Below are positions 32,688 to 41,625 of a stretch of DNA of 62,606 bases, in pieces. The notes under the pieces were generated by a model. It had not been told where the DNA came from and ran no database searches. It saw only the letters and a program-made list of their open reading frames with translations. Source of the stretch: Thermoanaerobaculia bacterium (GTDB taxonomy: Bacteria > Acidobacteriota > Thermoanaerobaculia > Multivoradales > JAHEKO01); the NCBI GenBank assembly GCA_945787635.1, contig CALZIK010000030.1, positions 1 through 62,606 on the forward strand. Direction: 5' to 3'. A program made the translations under genes and the position numbers. Position 1 is the stretch's first letter. Every line of letters begins with the position of its first letter.

Positions 32688-35054
32688 ATGACGCGCACGA
32701 AGCCGATCGCCGGAAATCTCCTGTTCGTCTTGGGCGCGCTGGTCGGCGCTTTCGGAGGGAGCCGCTCACTCGACGCCTGCACGACGATTCTCGTCGGCAA
32801 GGCCCTGACGGCCGACGGCTCCGTCCTTCACGCCCACAACGAAGACATGGGCAACGAGGCCGTCGGAAGGCTCTCCTGGGTCGATGCCCGCGAGCACTTC
32901 GAAGGGCAGTCTCTCAGCGTGCCGTACGTGGACCTCGCCCAGGTCGGGCATACCTTCGGATACTGGGCCGCCGGCAACGCCCTGGGCGCGACCGGCCTCG
33001 GCACGTCTGACGAGATCCGGTCGCACGACTCCGTCCTGGTCGGTCTCAACGACCACGGCGTCTCCCTGAGCTGCAACTGGGCCCATTCGCGGGAGGAGAA
33101 TCGAGAGGGCGTCGGCCTCCGACGCTACGCGATCCGGCAACTTCTGCTCGAACGGGCGAAAAGCGCGCGCCACGGCGTCGAGCTGCTGGGAGACTGGATC
33201 GAGACCTACGGCCAGGCGGACTGGGGCGGCCTCGTCTACCACCTGGCCGACCCTCGGGAAGCGTGGGTGGTCGAGACCACTACCCGCAACTGGGTCGCGC
33301 GGCGCCTTCGCGACGACGAGATCCACGTCACCGGCAACCGGTTCCGAATCGGCTCCGACTACGACCTGGCGAGCAGGAGTCTCGGAGCGGACGCAGTCGC
33401 GGAGGGGTGGCTCGACGCGGCCGCCGACCGGCTTGATTTCGCTGCCGGCTACGGAAAGCCCGGCAAGATGGACCAGCCCTACGACACGCGGCGGGAAGAG
33501 CGGGTGCACGAGCTCTTGCGACCCAAGGAGGGCCGGATCACGCCCGACGACCTCTTCGCCGTCCTCGCCGACCGCTACGAAGGCACCGAGCACTACACAC
33601 CGCCCCAACGCGAGCCGGTCTGGCGCGAGAACCTGGAAGAGCGTCCCGATCTGAGCCGAACGATCAGCACCAATCTGGCCCAGTCGACGTTCGTCGCGCA
33701 CCTAAGAAGCGACCTGCCGGTCTCGATCGGCGCCCTGATGTGGCTCGGCCTGGCGACGCCCAGCTACGCCGCCTACCTTCCCCTCTACGCCGCCGGTCGA
33801 TCTCTGCCCGAGGCGTACGCGAGCCACGCACTCGAAGACACTGACGATTCCGCATGGTGGCTGTTTCGCCGCCTGCAGCGGACGGCCGACCTCGACTACG
33901 AGAGGTACTATCCGGCGATTCGAGCGTTCTGGGCGAAGCGGCATCGAGACGTCGTTGAGCGCCAGCACGGCGTCGAAGCGCGGGCCCGGGCCCTGCTTCG
34001 AGACGGCGAGCCCATGGTCGCACGCGAAATCCTCGCGAGCCTGACCGAGGCGCACGCCGCCGCGACGCTCTGCGACGTCCGGGAATTGCTGGCGTCGATG
34101 AGCACGCCACCAGGCCTCGCCGCCGTGCCCGCGGAGGCCTCCGGCACGGCCAACCAGCAGATTGTCGATCGCGGCGAAGGCAAGGACCGGTGGTGGAACG
34201 CGCTCCCGCGCGCGGCCTGGTCCGAGTTCCCGCGCATCGAGCAGAGCCAGGACTGGTTCGAGGTCTACCGGATCAGACCGGGGGTTGCGGCGATCTACGA
34301 GCCCGGCCAGTTCGAGGAGGTCATCTCGTATCTGATCGAAGGCTCCGAGCGGGCCCTGCTCTTTGATACCGGTCTCGGCATCGGCGACATGCGCCGACTC
34401 GCGAGCGAGCTGACCGACAAGGAGATCCTGGTCGTCAACTCCCACACCCACTACGATCACGTCGGCGGCAATCACGCCTTCGACACCGTCTACGGAACGG
34501 CCCTCGAATACACCCGCGAGAACTCCCTGGGACGCGCCCACGACGAAGTCGCCGAGTTCGTCGGCCCGGGTTGGATCTGGAAGGCGACGCCGGACGGGTT
34601 TGCAGCGGAGGGTTACGTCTCACGCCCCTTCACGATCTGGCAAACGCTCGAGGACGGCCAGATCCTCGACCTCGGCGACATCGAGCTCGAAGTGCTGCTG
34701 ACGCCCGGCCACGCCCCCGACTCGCTCTGCCTGCTCGACCGTGCGCGTCGAATGCTCTTCACCGGAGACACCTTCTACCCGGCAACGCTCTACGCTCACC
34801 TGCCGGGCTCGACGTTCGAAGACTACGAAGCCACGGCCGGCCGGCTCGCCGAGCTCGCCGCTTCGATCGACACCGTGCTGCCCGCCCACAACGAGCCGAC
34901 GATGCCAGCCAGCGAGCTGGTCCGGCTACGCGACGCATTCTCCGCCATCCAGCACGATGACCCGCCGTTCGTCCGCACCGACGGCAACCGCGAGTACGAC
35001 TTCGGCAGATTCTCGATCCTGGTCTCCGACCCGCCGCCCTGGGACCGCGACTAG
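32688..35054 (+). CDS. C69-type peptidase fused to a metallo-beta-lactamase domain, exported
   Basis: The 788-residue protein has a signal peptide (LLFVLGALVGAFGGSRSLDA). It is followed immediately by the C69/Ntn-hydrolase start CTTILVGKALTADGSVLHAHNEDMG, in which the processed N-terminal Cys is the nucleophile. The C69-type domain spans about residues 35-430. After a linker, the C-terminal third is an MBL fold with SHTHYDHVGG (HxHxDH), LTPGHAPDSL, LFTGDTFYPA and LPAHNEP. C69 enzymes hydrolyse dipeptides and MBL enzymes hydrolyse amide, ester or lactone bonds. I do not know this fusion. The start at 32688 is preferred over a GTG 36 bases earlier because it gives the compact signal peptide. 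Confidence 0.85.
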   Translation: MTRTKPIAGNLLFVLGALVGAFGGSRSLDACTTILVGKALTADGSVLHAHNEDMGNEAVGRLSWVDAREHFEGQSLSVPYVDLAQVGHTFGYWAAGNALGATGLGTSDEIRSHDSVLVGLNDHGVSLSCNWAHSREENREGVGLRRYAIRQLLLERAKSARHGVELLGDWIETYGQADWGGLVYHLADPREAWVVETTTRNWVARRLRDDEIHVTGNRFRIGSDYDLASRSLGADAVAEGWLDAAADRLDFAAGYGKPGKMDQPYDTRREERVHELLRPKEGRITPDDLFAVLADRYEGTEHYTPPQREPVWRENLEERPDLSRTISTNLAQSTFVAHLRSDLPVSIGALMWLGLATPSYAAYLPLYAAGRSLPEAYASHALEDTDDSAWWLFRRLQRTADLDYERYYPAIRAFWAKRHRDVVERQHGVEARARALLRDGEPMVAREILASLTEAHAAATLCDVRELLASMSTPPGLAAVPAEASGTANQQIVDRGEGKDRWWNALPRAAWSEFPRIEQSQDWFEVYRIRPGVAAIYEPGQFEEVISYLIEGSERALLFDTGLGIGDMRRLASELTDKEILVVNSHTHYDHVGGNHAFDTVYGTALEYTRENSLGRAHDEVAEFVGPGWIWKATPDGFAAEGYVSRPFTIWQTLEDGQILDLGDIELEVLLTPGHAPDSLCLLDRARRMLFTGDTFYPATLYAHLPGSTFEDYEATAGRLAELAASIDTVLPAHNEPTMPASELVRLRDAFSAIQHDDPPFVRTDGNREYDFGRFSILVSDPPPWDRD

Positions 35055-35077
35055 CTCGCCGGGACTCGCGCTCGGAC

Positions 35078-35830
35078 CTACTTGTCCTCGCGCTCGGCGA
35101 GACTCTCCGGTAGGTACTCCCCGACGAAGTTCCACTCCATCCCATTGCCCCAGCCGCTGCCGTGATCACTCACGATCAGTCGCTCGGAGCGAGCGCTGAT
35201 CTTGTGCGGGCCAAATTCCAGGAGCTTGAGAATCACACCCGGTCGCTGGTGCCGACTAGCCCAGGTCAGCGGCGAATCGCCGTGCGCGTCCCGGGCCTCG
35301 CGGTCGGCTCCGCGCTCGAGCAACAACTCGATGACGCTGTGACCGGCATAGGCCGCCGCGCGATGAAGCGGCGTCTCCCCACGGGTGCGGACATCGCGCA
35401 TAAAGGCACCCGTCTCGACACCGGGAAGCGTCCGCGCGTTGGCGTCTGCACCGTGATCGAGCAATAGACGGACCACATGGGCGAAGTATGGACGCCCGGC
35501 CTTGGCGAGCGCACCATGTAACGGCGTCTCGCCGGTCTCGGCCACGGCTGCGTTCACGTCGGCTCCCTGAGCGATCAGAAAATCACAAACCTTCCAGTGA
35601 CCGAAGAAGGCCGCGTTGCCGAGCTCGGCATCGAGGTCGAGGCTCGCCAGGTCACCTCCGGCAGCTAGCACCGCCTTGAGCGCGGTGGTGTCGTTGTAGT
35701 AGACGAACCACTGGAGAACACCGACCGAATCCCGGCCCAGAAGTTCGCGCCAATCCGTCAGCTGCAGGAACTCGAACACGAGATCGGTGCGGCCCTCGGC
35801 AATGCGCTTGAGTATCACGTCCCGTTCCAC
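35078..35830 (-). CDS. Ankyrin-repeat protein
   Basis: The 250-residue protein has about five ankyrin units over residues 30-210. Clear examples are AFFGHWKVCDFLIAQGADVN, ETPLHGALAKAGRP, HVVRLLLDHGADANA, ETPLHRAAAYAGHSVIELLLERGADREARDAHGDSPLTWASRHQRPGVI. The N-terminus (MERDVILKRIAEGRTDLVFEFLQL) is a capping helix pair. There is no signal peptide, so it acts in the cytoplasm as a binding scaffold. The partner is unknown. Confidence 0.9.
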   Translation of the reverse strand: MERDVILKRIAEGRTDLVFEFLQLTDWRELLGRDSVGVLQWFVYYNDTTALKAVLAAGGDLASLDLDAELGNAAFFGHWKVCDFLIAQGADVNAAVAETGETPLHGALAKAGRPYFAHVVRLLLDHGADANARTLPGVETGAFMRDVRTRGETPLHRAAAYAGHSVIELLLERGADREARDAHGDSPLTWASRHQRPGVILKLLEFGPHKISARSERLIVSDHGSGWGNGMEWNFVGEYLPESLAEREDK

Positions 35831-35896
35831 GATCCGGCAACTCTAGCGCGAACTCGGGTCGACGTATGATCGGTCCGTCAGGTTCCACTTTCGGAA

Positions 35897-37669
35897 ATGA
35901 TCATCGACCGCAGACCCACCCACCGCCCAACATCGGGGCGAGCACTGCTCGCGCTCATCGCGCTGGGCGCGGCGCTGGCGTGCGGCCGGACGCCACCCGA
36001 GGTCGCCGATCTCGTCGTCACCAATGGCCGCGTCTACACATTCGCTTGGGGTGAGCCGTCGCCGGACGGCGCTCCGGCCGCGGATGCTCCCCACAGGGAG
36101 GGCGCCTGGCGGCCCGATGCCGAAGCGGTCGCGATTCGAGCCGGCCGGATCGTCTTTGTGGGCAGCGCCCAGGACACGCAGATGTACGTGGGTGAGACGA
36201 CCCGAGTTCTCGATATCGACGGCGCCACTGCCCTGCCCGGCCTGGTCGATTCCCACACCCACGTCGCCGGCCTGGGTGAGCTCGAAGCCCGGGTCAACCT
36301 GATCGGCGTCGAGACCGAGCAGGAAGCCGTGGAAGAGGTGGCAGCACGAGCCAGCTCGACACCGGAGGGCGAGTGGATTCTCGGTCGTGGCTGGGATGAG
36401 GGCGCGTGGGCGAATCGGTATCCGACCCTCGAGCTCCTGACCGAGCGCGTACCGGCCCATCCGGTGGTGCTCGAGTCGCTCCACGGGTTCGCGGTCTGGG
36501 GCAACCGGCTGGCCTTCGAGCGCGCGGGCATCGATAGCGCCACTCCGGACCCCGACGGCGGCGAGGTCCTTCGCGACGAGACCGGCAACCCGAGCGGGAT
36601 TGTGCTGAACCGCGCCGGTTCTCTTCTGACCTCGGCGATTCCGGAGCCGTCCGCCGAACAGATCCGCCAGTTCACCCTGGCCGGACTCGAGGTGATGGCG
36701 CGCGACGGCTTCGTCGCGATCCACGAGGCCGGCGTCGGGCGCCGGCAGCTCGAGGCGCTCGAATCCCTGGCCGGATCCGCAGAACTTCCGATTCGCGTTT
36801 ACGCCATGCTCTCCGCACGGGACGCGGACCTGTGCGAAGAATGGCTGGCGAAGGGCCCGATCGCGGGCACCGACGGCATGCTCGCGGTGCGCTCGGTCAA
36901 GGCCTACTACGACGGCGCGCTCGGCTCGCGCGGCGCGCGCCTACTCGAAGATTATTCGGACCGGCCGGGCCATCGCGGCACGAGCGGCGACGAGTACGGC
37001 TTCGACGAGGAGCTAGTCGCGCGGATGATCACAGGCGGCTTTCAGGTCGGGATCCACGCCATCGGCGACGCCGGCAACCGCGAGACTTTGGATTTCCTCG
37101 AGCGGGTTCTCACCGAAGATGCGGCGGCGAAGCGCCACCGCCACCGCATCGAGCACGCCCAGGTCCTCCATCCCGACGACATCCCGAGGTTTGCGCAGCT
37201 CGGGGTCACCGCCTCGATGGAGCCGCCGCATTGCGTGGAGGACAAGACCTGGGCCGAAGACCGGCTCGGCCCCGAGCGGATCCGCGGCGCCTACGCGTGG
37301 CGAACGCTTCGACAGTCCGGAGCCGCACTCACCTTCAATTCCGATTTGAGCGGCTCCGACCACAGCATCTTCTATGGTCTGCACGCAGCGATCACCCGGC
37401 GAGACAAGCGGAGCGAGCCGCTCGACGGTTGGTATCCGGCGCAGGCGATGACGCCCGAGGAAGCCGTCCGCGGCTACACCGGCTGGTCGGCCCGCGCCGC
37501 GCACTGGGAGAACGAAACCGGCATCCTCGCGCCCGGGCGCTGGGCGGATCTGACCGTGATGGACATCGACCCGCTGGTTCTCGGGGAGTCCGATCCGGGC
37601 GCAATTCTCAACGGCCGCATCGTCGGCACGATCGTCGCCGGCCAGCTGGTCCACTGGGCAGAGAACTGA
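35897..37669 (+). CDS. YtcJ-like amidohydrolase lipoprotein
   Basis: The 590-residue protein has a lipobox (LLALIALGAALAC, Cys about 29). It follows the Amidohydro_3/YtcJ layout: LPGLVDSHTHVAGLGELEARVNL (HxH), WILGRGWDEGAW, FQVGIHAIGDAGNRE, RHRIEHAQVLH, TFNSDLSGSDHSIFYG and EAVRGYTGWSARAAHWENETGILAPGRWADLTVMDIDP. Relatives hydrolyse N-acyl amino acids or other amides with divalent metals. It should be anchored on the periplasmic face. The short gene at 37693 follows 23 bases later. Confidence 0.92.
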   Translation: MIIDRRPTHRPTSGRALLALIALGAALACGRTPPEVADLVVTNGRVYTFAWGEPSPDGAPAADAPHREGAWRPDAEAVAIRAGRIVFVGSAQDTQMYVGETTRVLDIDGATALPGLVDSHTHVAGLGELEARVNLIGVETEQEAVEEVAARASSTPEGEWILGRGWDEGAWANRYPTLELLTERVPAHPVVLESLHGFAVWGNRLAFERAGIDSATPDPDGGEVLRDETGNPSGIVLNRAGSLLTSAIPEPSAEQIRQFTLAGLEVMARDGFVAIHEAGVGRRQLEALESLAGSAELPIRVYAMLSARDADLCEEWLAKGPIAGTDGMLAVRSVKAYYDGALGSRGARLLEDYSDRPGHRGTSGDEYGFDEELVARMITGGFQVGIHAIGDAGNRETLDFLERVLTEDAAAKRHRHRIEHAQVLHPDDIPRFAQLGVTASMEPPHCVEDKTWAEDRLGPERIRGAYAWRTLRQSGAALTFNSDLSGSDHSIFYGLHAAITRRDKRSEPLDGWYPAQAMTPEEAVRGYTGWSARAAHWENETGILAPGRWADLTVMDIDPLVLGESDPGAILNGRIVGTIVAGQLVHWAEN

Positions 37670-37692
37670 CGGCGGTTCCTCGATCGGCCTCG

Positions 37693-38196
37693 ATGTCCGA
37701 GCCCCTGATCGAGCGAATCGCCAAACGATTCCTCGACCGCACCCTGCCGTGCGAGGAATGGACCCACGAGGCTCACCTGCGAGTCGGCCTCTGGCACGTG
37801 CTTCGATTCGGCCCGCAGGAAGCGCTCGAGCGGCTTCGCAACGGAATCCGCGCCTACAACGCGGTCTGCGGCATCGCCAACACCGCTACCTCCGGCTATC
37901 ACGAGACCACGACCCGGTTCTATGTCGCGATCATCGGTCATTTCTTGAAGCTCCAGGATCACGCGCGCCACATCGACGGGCTGGCGGCGGAGCTGATCGC
38001 GACCTGGGGCGACAAGCGCCTGCCGTTGGCCTACTACAGCGAGGCGCGGCTGATGTCCGCAGCCGCCCGCAAGAAGTGGCTCGAGCCCGACCTGTCGCCC
38101 CTGCCGGCGACGGCGGCCAAGACGCCGCCCGACCCTGAAGCGCCAAAGGCGTCTGCTAGCCTCCCGGCAAGCAATGGACGAAGCCAAGTCGAGTGA
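37693..38196 (+). CDS. Conserved protein with an EEWTHEAHLR motif, unknown function
   Basis: The 167-residue protein starts at ATG 37693 and has the pattern FLDRTLPCEEWTHEAHLRVGLWHVLRFG, a conserved ANTATSGYHETTTRFYVAIIGHFL and RLPLAYYSEARLMS. The paired HEAH and YHET motifs suggest a helical domain with a metal or acid-base centre. I recall similar short hypothetical proteins but no function. Its end overlaps the next gene by 23 bases, so they are probably translationally coupled. Confidence 0.75.
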   Translation: MSEPLIERIAKRFLDRTLPCEEWTHEAHLRVGLWHVLRFGPQEALERLRNGIRAYNAVCGIANTATSGYHETTTRFYVAIIGHFLKLQDHARHIDGLAAELIATWGDKRLPLAYYSEARLMSAAARKKWLEPDLSPLPATAAKTPPDPEAPKASASLPASNGRSQVE

Positions 38197-40177
38197 GCCG
38201 ATCCGGCTCGACCCCGAGCAGGAGAAGGCGCCGGACGAGACATTGAAGAGGGCAATGGAATGTCACGAGCTCGGCATCTTGTTCGTGCACGGCATCGGCA
38301 CCCAGCGGGATGGCGACGTCGTCCTCCAGTGCGGTGAGGCGCTCCACGACTGGCTCGAGCGCTGGGCCGGCGGACGACCGCCCGGCGCACCCGCCTCCGA
38401 GCCCCGATTCCTCGAAGCTCGGCTGACTGGACGCGGCGCCGAGGCTCCGGCCCACGCGCGGCTAATGCTCGGCTCCGGTACCGCTACCGAACGGGACGGG
38501 GACAACGAGTCCCGGGCCACCTCCTGGCTCTTGGCCGAGTCACATTGGGCGGAGTCGTTTCGCGCTCCGACCTTCACCGAGCTTCTGACCTGGGCGCTGG
38601 CCACGTTGCCCCGAGCGGTTCTGCTCCACTCTCTCAATCCGAGCCGATCGCTGCGCGAGACCCTCGAACTGAGGTTTCGGGGAGATCGTCAGGGCCTGGT
38701 GGCAACCGACGCAGTCGACCACGCAAGCAACGTCGAGTTGGTCATGAAGACCCTCGGTGGAGCTGCCTGGCTCTTCGTCTCACCAGTGGTGATCTTCGTG
38801 ACGCTCATGTCGCTGGTCGTGGTATTCGTGCTCCGGCTGATCCCGCTCGCGGCGACGAGATCGCTGGCCGGCACGGTGCAGCGCCTACTCGCGGCGACCC
38901 TCGGTGACAGCTTCCTTTTTTCCACCAGCGCAGTGACCGAAGCCGCGGTGGTCACGCGCGTCGAGGAGGATCTCGCGTGGCTCGCCGCCCGGTGCCGGAA
39001 GGTCGCGATCGTGGCGCATTCCCAGGGCGCCGCGGTGTCCTATCGGCTCCTTCAGAGGCTCAGACTGGAACGGAAGCTGCCGGGCAATCTCGTCCAACTC
39101 GTCACCTACGGCTCGGGCCTGCGCAAGTTGACCGACCTCGTGCAGGCCGAGTGGCCCCTGGCCCGGCTCACACTCGTCGGCTGGCTGGCCACGGGCCTCG
39201 CGGTGGCATTGGGGCTCCTGATCATCCGGCTCGCGGTCAACCCCTCGATCCTTCTTGCGTTCCTCCTCATGATCCCACCGGTACTGATGACCGTTCTGGT
39301 CACCGCCGGCTCGGTGCTGATCGAGCGGCCGAAACCGGAGCCGCCTTTGCCGGTCCACTGGCTCGATCTTTACGCCTCCCGAGACCCGGTGCCCAACGGG
39401 CCGGTCGACGTGCGCTTCTGGAGGGACGCGGCAGCCGGCGACATTCCCGTGCAGCGAGTGGGTGACGATTCGTTCTCGAGACGCAGCGTCAGGGTGTACA
39501 ACCGGCACTCGATCCTCGGCGATCACACGTCCTACTGGTCGGACGGCGCCGGCGACTTCATCGCCCGCCTGCTGGTCGCCCTGGCGCCGCTCGCCGGCAC
39601 TTCCCTGATCAGCGATGCGGACACGGAGCGATTCGAACGGTTCGCCCGGATCGGCCGGCGGCGCGCCGGGCAGCTCGCCGGGCTTCGCATCGGCGTTCCC
39701 CTGGTCGTTCTGTCGATCCTGACTTGGCAGCGCGACGCGCTCACCGGATTCGGGGAGTCGGCGGCCGGTTGGCTGGCCTCGGTCACGGCAGCGCTTCCCG
39801 AGCTTCTCGCCGGGCCGCTCGAGCCAGGACTGGGGTGGCTCGCGAACCGGCCGGTTCTCCTCGGGACGCTCGGGCTGGCGCTCGCACTGGCCATCGTCTA
39901 CAAGATCGGCCTTCTGGGCTGGATCGGCCAGCGGCGGCACGACCACGAGCGGTTGTTTCGAGGCGATGAGACCGCCGGGGTCTCCCCGGGATTCTGGCTC
40001 TTTTGCGCAGGCTGGGTGGGGCTGATCGCGACGCCGCTCGCGTTCGCGAGCCGGTTTGCGTCCGGCGAGCCTTCGATGTGGCCCCTCGCCGTGTGGGGGG
40101 TATGGGCCGCACTCCGGCTCGCTCCGGGACCCCGGGTGTTCGAGGTGGCGGTGGGCGAGCGAGGCTCGCAGCCGTAG
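38174..40177 (+). CDS. Membrane-associated alpha/beta-hydrolase-fold protein
   Basis: The 667-residue protein starts inside the preceding gene. The N-terminal part has ILFVHGIGTQRDGD (oxyanion-type HG) and later VAIVAHSQGAAVSYRLLQRL, an AHSQG nucleophile elbow as in lipases and cutinase-like esterases. Hydrophobic segments lie at about residues 197-220 (FVSPVVIFVTLMSLVVVFVLRLIPL) and 335-385. At least four further helices lie in the C-terminal third (GIGVPLVVLSIL, ILGTLGLALALAI). It may be an integral membrane lipase or a protein-export-linked hydrolase. The acid and His residues of the triad are not obvious. Confidence 0.75.
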   Translation: MDEAKSSEPIRLDPEQEKAPDETLKRAMECHELGILFVHGIGTQRDGDVVLQCGEALHDWLERWAGGRPPGAPASEPRFLEARLTGRGAEAPAHARLMLGSGTATERDGDNESRATSWLLAESHWAESFRAPTFTELLTWALATLPRAVLLHSLNPSRSLRETLELRFRGDRQGLVATDAVDHASNVELVMKTLGGAAWLFVSPVVIFVTLMSLVVVFVLRLIPLAATRSLAGTVQRLLAATLGDSFLFSTSAVTEAAVVTRVEEDLAWLAARCRKVAIVAHSQGAAVSYRLLQRLRLERKLPGNLVQLVTYGSGLRKLTDLVQAEWPLARLTLVGWLATGLAVALGLLIIRLAVNPSILLAFLLMIPPVLMTVLVTAGSVLIERPKPEPPLPVHWLDLYASRDPVPNGPVDVRFWRDAAAGDIPVQRVGDDSFSRRSVRVYNRHSILGDHTSYWSDGAGDFIARLLVALAPLAGTSLISDADTERFERFARIGRRRAGQLAGLRIGVPLVVLSILTWQRDALTGFGESAAGWLASVTAALPELLAGPLEPGLGWLANRPVLLGTLGLALALAIVYKIGLLGWIGQRRHDHERLFRGDETAGVSPGFWLFCAGWVGLIATPLAFASRFASGEPSMWPLAVWGVWAALRLAPGPRVFEVAVGERGSQP

Positions 40178-40181
40178 ACCC

Positions 40182-41609
40182 ATGGGGCTTCGACGCTTTC
40201 TCGCCGCAGCCACCGAGCGCGTGCTGGACCACGAGGAGAACATCCGGGCGACCGGGATCACGCCCGGAGTCGAAGCCGCCGAGGTGCGACGAGCGCTCGC
40301 CGAACGCTACGGCGACTTTTCTCGAAGATGGCCGGCCGAGGAGTTGATCGACGACGTCGCCTCGATGCTGCGCGATTGGAACGTTCACGTCACCCACCCG
40401 CGCTACTTCGGCCTGTTCAATCCTCCGGTGCGCTCGGCCGCGGTCGCCGCCGATCTCCTGGTCGCGGGATTCAACCCGCAGCTTGCCGCGTGGTCGCACG
40501 CCCCGGCGTCCAACGAGATCGAGAAGCACACTCTGGACTTCCTGGCCGGGCGCCTCGGCCTCGATCCGCGAGCGACGGCCTCGACTTTCACCACCGCCGG
40601 CGCCGAAGCCAACCAGTCCGCTCTCCTGGTCGCACTGACCCACGCGTGGCCCGAGTACGGCCGCCGGGGCCTGGCCGGCACCGACGTTCGACCGAGCGTC
40701 TACGTCTCGTCGGAGAGCCATCACTCGATCGAGAAGGCCGCGCAACTGTGCGGCATCGGACGCGACGCGATCCGGACCGTGAGCACCGACGCCGAGCTCC
40801 GGATGAGCGCCTCGGCGCTCAGCGAAGCCATCGAGGACGATCGGCGCGGCGGACGCCATCCGCTCATGGTGGTGGGCACCGCCGGCACCACCGGCGGTGG
40901 AATCATCGATCCACTTGCCGAGCTCGCCGAGGTGAGTCGTCGCGAGAACCTCTGGTTCCATGTCGATGCCGCGTGGGGCGGAGCCGCCTGCCTGTCGCCC
41001 CGGCTCGCGCCCGCCCTCGCCGGCATCGAACGGGCGGATTCGGTCACCTGGGACGCCCACAAGTGGCTCTCGGTTCCGATGGGCGCCGGCATGTTCTTCT
41101 GCGCCCACCCGAACGCGGTGCGCAAGACATTCGGAGCCGCGACTCCGTACATGCCCACTGGCGTCGAAGACACGATCGACCCGTACTCCTCCACCATCCA
41201 ATGGTCGCGGCGAAACATCGGCCTCAAGGTCTTCATGAGCCTGGCGGCCCTCGGCTCCGACGGCTATCGCGAGGCGATCGAGCACCAAGCGCGGATCGGA
41301 GAGGTTCTTCGAGAGCGCTTGCGGGAAAGAGGCTGGGAGATCGTCAACCGGACGCCGCTGCCGGTGGTCTGCTTCAGCCGCGACGAGATCGATCGCGTCC
41401 GCGCCGGCGCCGCGCGCATCGCCGAGCGGCTCCAGGCGGAGAACTTCTGGACCTCGCCGGTCCGGCTCGGCGACCGCAGCCCGGTGCTGCGCGCCTGCAT
41501 CACCAGCTACGAGACCACCGAGGACGACGTCGCCGCCCTCGCCGAGGCCGCCACCCGCATCGCCGCGGAGCGTAGCGTCGGGCCCCGTGCCCGACGGGGC
41601 GGGGGCTAG
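40182..41609 (+). CDS. PLP-dependent group II decarboxylase
   Basis: A start at ATG 40182, five bases after the hydrolase stop, gives 475 residues. The type I PLP fold has FTTAGAEANQSALL, VSSESHHSIEKAA, VVGTAGTTGGGIIDPL, LWFHVDAAWGG and TWDAHKWLSVPMGAGMFF with the Schiff-base Lys. These are the marks of aromatic-amino-acid/glutamate-type decarboxylases. The actual substrate is not determined. The next gene is a second PLP enzyme that overlaps or follows closely. Confidence 0.9.
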   Translation: MGLRRFLAAATERVLDHEENIRATGITPGVEAAEVRRALAERYGDFSRRWPAEELIDDVASMLRDWNVHVTHPRYFGLFNPPVRSAAVAADLLVAGFNPQLAAWSHAPASNEIEKHTLDFLAGRLGLDPRATASTFTTAGAEANQSALLVALTHAWPEYGRRGLAGTDVRPSVYVSSESHHSIEKAAQLCGIGRDAIRTVSTDAELRMSASALSEAIEDDRRGGRHPLMVVGTAGTTGGGIIDPLAELAEVSRRENLWFHVDAAWGGAACLSPRLAPALAGIERADSVTWDAHKWLSVPMGAGMFFCAHPNAVRKTFGAATPYMPTGVEDTIDPYSSTIQWSRRNIGLKVFMSLAALGSDGYREAIEHQARIGEVLRERLRERGWEIVNRTPLPVVCFSRDEIDRVRAGAARIAERLQAENFWTSPVRLGDRSPVLRACITSYETTEDDVAALAEAATRIAAERSVGPRARRGGG

Positions 41610-41625
41610 CCATGGAACCCTCTCC

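Noticed and set aside
36832-38196. A 454-codon plus-strand frame spanning two loci.
   Set aside because: Only the last 168 codons (from 37693) are coding. The first part is an out-of-frame shadow of the YtcJ-like gene.
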